The notes beneath the pieces were generated by a model. It was not told the origin of the DNA. It was given only the letters and a program-made list of their open reading frames with translations, and ran no database searches. From positions 23,419 through 37,932 of the forward strand of contig MGUR01000003.1 in the NCBI GenBank assembly GCA_001800075.1: DNA of 14,514 nucleotides, in the 5' to 3' direction. This document shows, one piece after another, positions 6,830-12,194 of this stretch (within the stretch, counting starts at the first letter, position 1; the number at the start of each line of letters is the position of its first letter). Source of the DNA: Elusimicrobia bacterium RIFCSPLOWO2_01_FULL_59_12. GTDB taxonomy: Bacteria; Elusimicrobiota; Elusimicrobia; 2-01-FULL-59-12. The position numbers and the translations under genes were made by a program.

Positions 6830-9800
6830 ATGGATCGCATGCTCGAATGGACGCTTAAGAACAAGGTCAGCATCGTCGTTTTCTTCGCCCTCGCGGCCGG
6901 ATGCGGTATTTATGCGCTTTTAGGACTTCCCGTTGACGCGGTCCCGGACATCACGCCGGTGCAGGTGATGGTCAATACAAAGACGCGGGCGCTGGATCCG
7001 GAACAGATCGAAAAGACCGTTTCCTTTCCCATCGAGACCGATATGAGCGGGATCGCCGGCGTCAAGGAGGTGAGGTCTCTCTCCAAATACGGCCTTTCAC
7101 AAGTGGTGATCGTTTTTGAGGATGGCACCGACATCTACTGGGCGCGCCAACAAGTGAACGAACGCTTACAGGGCATCCGGGGAGAGATCCCGGCGAGCCT
7201 CTCGCCGGAACTGGCGCCGATCACCACCGGTCTTGGCGAAGTGGTCATGTACGCCGTTCTGGCCAAGGCGGGAAGTCCCCTGGCGGCCAAACCGGAGGTG
7301 GAGCGGTTGCTCTTCTTGAGGACCATTCAGGATTTCGTCATCGCTCCCTATCTCAAGCGGGCGGTTAAGAATGCCGCTGAGGTGGATTCCACAGGTGGAT
7401 ATAAAAAAGAGATTCACATCGAGCTCCATCCCGAGCGCCTCGACGACTACGGCTTGAATATGGAGCAAATCGGCGAGCGCCTGGAAGCGCTCGGAGAAAA
7501 CGTCGGGGGCGGCTACATTCAGCCCCAGGGCAAGCAGGTGATCGTCAGATCGGCGGGCCGTCTACAAACGTTGGACGAGATTCGGGGGCTTGCCATCAAG
7601 CTGGATGTCCTCGGGAAACCCGTGCCGCTCTCGCGCGTGGCGGACGTCCGAGAAGGCTACTCCCAAAGGATGGGCGGGGCCACCTATAACGGCGAACAAA
7701 CGGTGCTGGGGATCGTGCTGATGCTCTCGGGGGCCAACTCCCGGCAGGTGGCGGTCGATGCGGAAAAAGCTTTGAAAGAAGCCGTGCTTCCGCCGGATGT
7801 CGAGGTGAAGCTCCTTTACAGCCGAAGTTTCCTGGTGAACGCCACGCTGAAAACAGTGACGAAAAATCTCGCGGAAGGAGCCGCGCTGGTCATCGCGGTG
7901 CTGCTTCTGATTCTGGGCAACGTCCGAGCGGCGCTCTTTGTGTCTCTGGCTATCCCCTTGTCGATGCTTTTCGGCATCGTGGGAATGCGGTGGCTGAATG
8001 TCTCGGCAAGCCTGATGAGTTTGGGCGCGATCGATTTCGGACTTCTGGTCGACGGCGCTGTCGTGATGATCGAAAACGCCTTGCGACGCCTGGAAGATCA
8101 CCGGGGAGAGCTGACCCCACAGGACCGCTTCAATCTGATCCTCGACTCAGGCCGGGAGGTGATCAAGCCCGTCACGCTCGGCCTTGTCATCATCATGCTC
8201 GTCTATGTGCCCATTTTGTCCTTGGGAGGGATTGAGGGAAAACTTTATGAGCCGATGGCCCTGACGGTGCTGATGGCCTTGGGAGCGTCGCTCCTGGTCG
8301 CGGTCCTTTTGATGCCTGTGCTGGCTTACCTCTACCTTAAGCCGGCGCACGGCGGCGGCCAGGAAGAGCGGCTTGTGTACCGGACGTTTCGAAGGCTCTA
8401 CGAGCCCTTCCTGGATATGAGCCTCAAACGTCGAAGGGTTATTTTGGCGCCGACTCTGATTCTGCTGGTTGCGGCCGGCGTGGTTTTCCGGCAAATAGGC
8501 GGCGAATTCATGCCGCCTTTGGACGAAGGGGACATCGTGATTAACCTCACTCGCGCCTCGGACATCGGCGTAGACGCGTCTCTGGATATGCAAATGAAGA
8601 GTGACAAAGTGATCGAAAACTTTCCAGAGGTGGATCGGGTGTTTTCCCGTATCGGCACGCCGGAGTCGGCGACCGATCCCATGGGCGTTCACCTCTCCGA
8701 CACCTTTGTCATCTTGAAAAAGAACCGCTCCCAATGGCCAGCCGTCGCAGGAGGCCGTAGGCGCACAAAAGGGGAGCTTTATGACGCGATCAAGGAGGCC
8801 CTGGATCGCGACGTGCCCGGCCAGGAGGTCAGCGAAAACCAGCCTATCGAGATGCGCTTCAGCGAGATCCTGGAGGGCAGCCGCGCGGACGTGACCTTGC
8901 GGATTTACGGGCCGGAGCTTCCGGTGCTCATCACGCTTCTCGAGAAGGCGATTGCGATCGTGGAAAAAATCCCCGGCGCGGAAGAAGTGGAAATGGACGC
9001 CTTGACCGCGTTGCGGAAAAGTCCGGTTTTAAGCGCCCGGCCGAATTATGCCGCGATTGCCCGCTATGGCTTGGATATTCATCATGTCAACCGGCTGATG
9101 GAAGCGGCGATGGGCGGCCAGGAGGTCGGAAGTTACTATGAGCAGCAGTGGCGCTTCCCCATTATTACCCGGGTGGAGGAGTCGCGCCGGGAAGATGTCG
9201 AGACAATCAAATCGTTGCCGGTGGGTCTGCCAGAGGGGGGCTCTGTTCCGCTTTCCAAGGTCGTGGATTTCCACTATGGCGACGAAGTGACCACGATCGC
9301 TCACGATTACTCGGCGCGCTACGCGGCGGTGGCGATATTTTTGTCCGGGCGCGACATCGCCAGCTTTGTGGCCGAGGCTCGCCAGGCCATCGCCAAAAAC
9401 CTCCCCCTGCCGGAAGGCTACAGTCTCACCTGGGGCGGCCAGTTCAAGAACCTTGAGCGCGCCAAGCAGCGCCTGGCGCTGATCGTCCCGCTGGTCCTGG
9501 CGGCGATCCTGCTCATTCTCTGGAGAACCTTCGGGATCTTCCGCCAGGCGCTTTTGGTCTTCACGACCATTCCGCTGGCCATGACAGGTGGCGTTTTCTC
9601 GCTGGCCGTGCGCGGCATTCCGATGAGTGTTTCGGCTTCCATCGGGTTCATTGCGCTGATGGGAATCGCCGTTTTAAACGGCATGGTGCTGGTGACCTTC
9701 TTTAACCAGCTGCGTGCCCAAGGCGCGGAACCGGCTCAAGCGGCGCGCGAGGGGGCGTTGGTCCGGCTGCGGCCGGTCCTGATGACGGCGCTGGCGGCCA

Positions 9801-9973
9801 GCGTAGGATTTGTGCCCATGGCGCTTAACACCGGTCTCGGCGCGGAGGTCCAGCGGCCTCTGGCGACCGTCGTGATCGGCGGGCTCGTCACTTCTACGTT
9901 GCTCACACTGGGGGTTCTTCCGGCCCTTTATTCGTGGCTGGAAACAAGGTGGCCGGGTCCAGGGACCCGCTGA
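6830..9973 (+). CDS. czcA: CzcA-like heavy-metal RND efflux pump
   Basis: The 1047-aa product is a full-length inner-membrane RND pump of the heavy-metal efflux family, which exports divalent cations using the proton gradient. The N-terminus has TM1 (about 12-30) and PVDAVPDITPVQVMVNTK, typical of the family. TM2-TM6 lie at about 350-500, TM7 at about 537-555, and TM8-TM12 at about 880-1040. TM4 carries DFGLLVDGAVVMIEN with Asp402, Asp408 and Glu415, the spacing and numbering of the proton-relay residues of CzcA. This points to Zn/Co/Cd-type rather than Cu/Ag (CusA) substrates. FMPPLDEGDIVI (from about 559) and ENQPIEMRFSEI are further family motifs. A G-run Shine-Dalgarno lies just before ATG 6830. 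The adaptor gene (czcB/cusB) normally found between czcC and czcA is absent. Confidence 0.9.
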   Translation: MDRMLEWTLKNKVSIVVFFALAAGCGIYALLGLPVDAVPDITPVQVMVNTKTRALDPEQIEKTVSFPIETDMSGIAGVKEVRSLSKYGLSQVVIVFEDGTDIYWARQQVNERLQGIRGEIPASLSPELAPITTGLGEVVMYAVLAKAGSPLAAKPEVERLLFLRTIQDFVIAPYLKRAVKNAAEVDSTGGYKKEIHIELHPERLDDYGLNMEQIGERLEALGENVGGGYIQPQGKQVIVRSAGRLQTLDEIRGLAIKLDVLGKPVPLSRVADVREGYSQRMGGATYNGEQTVLGIVLMLSGANSRQVAVDAEKALKEAVLPPDVEVKLLYSRSFLVNATLKTVTKNLAEGAALVIAVLLLILGNVRAALFVSLAIPLSMLFGIVGMRWLNVSASLMSLGAIDFGLLVDGAVVMIENALRRLEDHRGELTPQDRFNLILDSGREVIKPVTLGLVIIMLVYVPILSLGGIEGKLYEPMALTVLMALGASLLVAVLLMPVLAYLYLKPAHGGGQEERLVYRTFRRLYEPFLDMSLKRRRVILAPTLILLVAAGVVFRQIGGEFMPPLDEGDIVINLTRASDIGVDASLDMQMKSDKVIENFPEVDRVFSRIGTPESATDPMGVHLSDTFVILKKNRSQWPAVAGGRRRTKGELYDAIKEALDRDVPGQEVSENQPIEMRFSEILEGSRADVTLRIYGPELPVLITLLEKAIAIVEKIPGAEEVEMDALTALRKSPVLSARPNYAAIARYGLDIHHVNRLMEAAMGGQEVGSYYEQQWRFPIITRVEESRREDVETIKSLPVGLPEGGSVPLSKVVDFHYGDEVTTIAHDYSARYAAVAIFLSGRDIASFVAEARQAIAKNLPLPEGYSLTWGGQFKNLERAKQRLALIVPLVLAAILLILWRTFGIFRQALLVFTTIPLAMTGGVFSLAVRGIPMSVSASIGFIALMGIAVLNGMVLVTFFNQLRAQGAEPAQAAREGALVRLRPVLMTALAASVGFVPMALNTGLGAEVQRPLATVVIGGLVTSTLLTLGVLPALYSWLETRWPGPGTR

Positions 9974-10152
9974 ACGTGGCGTCCGTGGAAGGCGAAGTGG
10001 TGGATATCGCCTGCTTCATGGGGAAAGATCACAAAAGGGATCATCCCCAATGCACGAAGTCCTGTCTTTTGGACGGCACCCCGATTGGACTCTTGGGTGC
10101 GGAGGGGTCTTTTTACCTCCTCTTGGAAGGTCATGCGGTGCCCGATTTTTAG
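9934..10152 (+). CDS. Short Cys/His protein overlapping czcA, possibly truncated
   Basis: The frame from GTG 9934 gives 72 aa; GTG 9976 (58 aa) is an equally good start, three bases after the czcA stop. The conserved-looking core is SVEGEVVDIACFMGKDHKRD, then HPQCTKSCLLDGTPIGLLG and FYLLLEGH. I recall this GEVVD-x2-C...H-x2-C-x3-C...G-x-P-x-GLL pattern from small periplasmic proteins near metal-efflux and copper genes, but cannot name a family. Those proteins, as I recall, have a signal peptide and continue further at the C-terminus. Here no signal peptide is visible and the frame stops soon after the YLLL strand, so the gene may be a fragment or a cytoplasmic form. A short hairpin (9954-9969) precedes the second start. 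The next DNA is AT-richer. Confidence 0.55.
   Translation: MAGNKVAGSRDPLNVASVEGEVVDIACFMGKDHKRDHPQCTKSCLLDGTPIGLLGAEGSFYLLLEGHAVPDF
9954..9969 (+). other. Inverted repeat at czcA stop
   Basis: CGGGTCC (9954-9960) and GGACCCG (9963-9969) form a 7-bp inverted repeat with a 2-nt centre. In RNA it would fold as about 5 bp with a 6-nt loop. It lies just before the czcA stop (9971-9973) and just upstream of the possible GTG start at 9976, so it may influence coupling between the two. It has no T-tract, so it is not a terminator. Confidence 0.4.
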
Positions 10153-10218
10153 GGATCTCGACGACGGTTTAAAAGGCCGGAAACGACGCTGATCGGATTA
10201 CTCTGCTCGGTTAAGTGA

Positions 10219-11577
10219 CTATGCTGCTTGGAAAATAAGCCGTTTGGCAGGTGGTGGTGTTGGCTGGGAAGCGGTCCTTTTCACAAATCCAAAATAAGAT
10301 ACTTTCAGCGGCATGATAGCGTGCAAAATTAAGATAAAAATGCTGACAAGCCCGTTCCAAACGAAATGCAACGTTATGGGAACGACTAAATTGCCGGTCG
10401 TATAGTAGGCGTAACTTGTAGCTATCCCCCCCAGCCAATGGTGGAGCCGTTTTTCGTTGACATGTACTTTGTAGAAAACGTCCGCATTGGCAACCATCGC
10501 AATAAAGATTCCCACCGGCAAGTTCCATCCTACTGAAACGTTGAAAAACGGCAAAACGTAGTTAAACGGTCGTGATAAGTCAAAAAACGATACCCACAGC
10601 CAGCGTGAGAGATTGAAATAGACATAGCGAAATATCACTTCTTCGGCGATAGGAGCGATAAACGTGGCGACAATAGCATGTAAAATTAGGGTCGGATACT
10701 CATACTTCGTTTCCCATCCAACTATCTTTGAAATGATATGACAAACCAAACGTATGGCCAGTATCCCGCCTAACATTTGGTGCATATGCCAGGCTGTAAA
10801 AATGTTCAAGGCGTATGAAAAGCTGCTCCCAATAGTCCCCCAGTTTTGATAAAGAATAAAAGTTGAGCTAATAAGCGCGATTGCTCCACCGACAATGGCG
10901 TAGGTTTGTATTGACTCTTCCGGATCAGGTTTCTCTTCCTCCTCGTCTTCGTCTTTGTTTTTAATATCGAAGAATAGCGTTGCTGCTTTCCCGACAAATT
11001 TAAGAATCGCTGACGCAACAACTAGGTTCACCAGGACACGTTTAAAGAACCCATATTCATAGGGCGCTTGCTTAAATAGGGCGTTCAGGTCAAACCACAG
11101 ATAAATTTCATATCCGATTAAGACTGCCCCTCCAGCAAGTATCGCCAACCTGACTAACCCAAGCAGGACTACTTCCGCGCCCATGCCATATCCTCGTCCG
11201 TACGCCTTCCCTGGGACGGATGAACTCTGGAAACGAGGCAATACAAGGGAGGGTCCAGAAGAGCGTTTCCAGGCGGATAGGCCACGACCCAAATCGCTTA
11301 TCCGTTTTAGGAAACCCGGCCTGGCAGATCCCGCCAATCGAGACTTTATACTGCGATGACCAACGCTGGATGCCTCGGTTCTAACCGTTATAAAGTTGCC
11401 TAACAACCGCTGAACGAAAACAAATTTCAGCGTCATGGCCTGTGAAGCGAATGAAACAGTATATTGTGGCAATAGAGTCTTATTTGTTTCGGAGAATGGG
11501 CTATGGGCAGCGGCCGCTGACTCGGTCAAGAGAGCGAAAACAAGGAGAGTTGCAATTAAACGAGGAGAAGGTCGCAT
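10219..11577 (-). CDS. CPBP-family intramembrane metalloprotease with long N-terminal extension
   Basis: The 452-aa product has all three CPBP (Abi/Rce1-like) motifs: EEVIFR with Glu312, Glu313 and Arg317; F-x3-H in ADVFYKVHV (Phe368, His372); and H-x3-N in LHFVWNGL (His404, Asn408). Glu and His ligate a catalytic metal in the membrane in this family. A signal peptide-like start (RLIATLLVFALLTESAAA) is followed by about 100 basic, Ser-rich residues, then several membrane segments. An acidic linker (about 208-224, KDEDEEEEKPDPEE) separates an extra N-terminal membrane part from the protease core (about 225-440). Usual CPBP proteins are 200-300 aa. The substrate is unknown; the family includes CAAX proteases, bacteriocin-immunity and membrane-maturation enzymes. 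The gene is visibly richer in A/T than its neighbours and stands alone on the minus strand, suggesting separate acquisition. Confidence 0.8.
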   Translation of the reverse strand: MRPSPRLIATLLVFALLTESAAAAHSPFSETNKTLLPQYTVSFASQAMTLKFVFVQRLLGNFITVRTEASSVGHRSIKSRLAGSARPGFLKRISDLGRGLSAWKRSSGPSLVLPRFQSSSVPGKAYGRGYGMGAEVVLLGLVRLAILAGGAVLIGYEIYLWFDLNALFKQAPYEYGFFKRVLVNLVVASAILKFVGKAATLFFDIKNKDEDEEEEKPDPEESIQTYAIVGGAIALISSTFILYQNWGTIGSSFSYALNIFTAWHMHQMLGGILAIRLVCHIISKIVGWETKYEYPTLILHAIVATFIAPIAEEVIFRYVYFNLSRWLWVSFFDLSRPFNYVLPFFNVSVGWNLPVGIFIAMVANADVFYKVHVNEKRLHHWLGGIATSYAYYTTGNLVVPITLHFVWNGLVSIFILILHAIMPLKVSYFGFVKRTASQPTPPPAKRLIFQAA

Positions 11578-11650
11578 ATAAGCGTGAGAAGCCTGATAAA
11601 GGGTATCAATGCCATGTTACGAACTAATGAAAAAATAGACTCATTTTTTA

Positions 11651-11720
11651 CCAATAAAAGGACCCCTCCTCACATGGGTCTTTTGGACTTTACGCATAGG
11701 CCCCGGGGGCCATTTATTGG
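11651..11720. repeat. 70-nt inverted repeat enclosing two smaller hairpins
   Basis: The outer arms CCAATAAA (11651-11658) and TTTATTGG (11713-11720) are perfect complements. After one mismatch, two further pairs (GG with CC) extend the outer stem inward. Inside are GACCC (11661-11665) pairing with GGGTC (11676-11680), followed by TTTT, and GGCCCC-G-GGGGCC (11699-11711). The GACCC hairpin is flanked by A-runs on the left and T-runs on the right, so it could terminate transcription on either strand. The two options using 11699-11711 and the outer stem partly exclude each other. Confidence 0.6.
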
Positions 11721-11738
11721 GACAGAGGAATCTTCCTT

Positions 11739-11764
11739 CAAAAGTTGCGGGCCCGCAACTTTTG
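11739..11764. terminator. Perfect 26-nt palindrome, bidirectional terminator-like
   Basis: The 26 bases are exactly self-complementary: CAAAAGTTGCGGG (11739-11751) followed by its reverse complement (11752-11764). Folded as RNA it gives an 11-bp stem with a 4-nt GGCC loop, a GC core, and A-run/T-run flanks, the shape of a factor-independent terminator in both directions. It lies in a divergent intergenic region where no annotated gene needs a terminator. It also touches a TTGTAC hexamer (11762-11767) that could be a -35 for the DsrE gene, so a dimeric operator is an alternative reading. Confidence 0.5.
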
Positions 11765-11793
11765 TACTTTCCCTGAAATAAATGGCTTATATT
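11762..11793 (+). promoter_or_regulatory. Weak promoter candidate for the DsrE-RND operon
   Basis: TTGTAC (11762-11767) and TATATT (11788-11793) are spaced by 20 nt, longer than ideal. The start would fall near 11800, giving a leader of about 30 nt to the ATG at 11831. The -35 overlaps the right end of the 26-nt palindrome. No better sigma70-type pair was found in the gap. Confidence 0.3.
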
Positions 11794-11830
11794 GCGTATT
11801 TTAGATATAAACCGCCAAAAGGAGGCTAGC

Positions 11831-12181
11831 ATGAAGACCCTGCTGATTCTCAGCCACAAAGCCTATGACGGCGGCGACGTGGCCTGGAACGCCCTGAGAC
11901 TGGCGGAGACCCTGATCGGGACGGGCCACGGCGTCCGGATATTTCTCATGAACGACGCCGTCGACGCATCCCGCAAGCAGGCCAAACCCGAAAACGCCGA
12001 ATTTGATTTGGGCCAGATGCTGCTGGATCTGGAGAAGAAAGGGGCCGAAATCAAGCTCTGCACCACCTGCATCAATCGTTGCGGCATCGGGAAGGGGGAC
12101 GTGCTCTCCCAAAGCTGGCCGGCCACGATGAAGGATTTGGCCGCATGGACGGTCGATTCGGAACGAGTCATCACTTTTTAA
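11831..12181 (+). CDS. DsrE-family (YchN-like) protein with Cys cluster
   Basis: The 116-aa cytoplasmic protein has the DsrE/YchN fold signature: TLLILSHKAYDGGDVAWNAL at the N-terminus, LRLAETLIGTGHGVRIFLMNDAV, then EIKLCTTCINRCGIG and the terminal MKDLAAWTVDSERVITF. DsrE-like proteins carry persulfide sulfur or form oligomeric small-molecule or thiol-binding rings. Cys77 and Cys80 are in the place of the conserved LCGTC-type cysteines; Cys84 is an extra one close by. ATG 11831 was chosen over an in-frame ATG at 11792 because a strong AAAGGAGG lies right before it (about 11818-11825). The gene is 13 nt upstream of the RND exporter gene and probably co-transcribed with it. Its exact substrate is not known. 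Confidence 0.83.
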   Translation: MKTLLILSHKAYDGGDVAWNALRLAETLIGTGHGVRIFLMNDAVDASRKQAKPENAEFDLGQMLLDLEKKGAEIKLCTTCINRCGIGKGDVLSQSWPATMKDLAAWTVDSERVITF

Positions 12182-12194
12182 CCACGAAAAGGCC

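Larger units (their letters stand above)
11578..11830. other. Structured divergent intergenic region
   Basis: This 253-nt stretch separates the divergently transcribed CPBP and DsrE genes and contains no convincing gene; the short open frames in it are made of palindrome translations. It holds at least three nested or adjacent inverted repeats (listed separately between 11651 and 11764) and, in its last 70 nt, the promoter region and strong ribosome binding site of the DsrE gene. Possible roles are two-way transcription control, a small structured RNA, or a non-autonomous repeat element. Confidence 0.6.

Noticed and set aside
9934..9973. Programmed -1 frameshift fusing CzcA to the Cys/His domain
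   Set aside because: The downstream frame is -1 relative to czcA, but no X-XXY-YYZ slippery heptamer is visible in the overlap; restart at GTG 9934 or 9976 is simpler.
11442..11781. Small plus-strand open frames between and within the CPBP gene start and the intergenic region
   Set aside because: They are antisense to the CPBP gene or are translations of the palindromes, with no ribosome binding site or family features.
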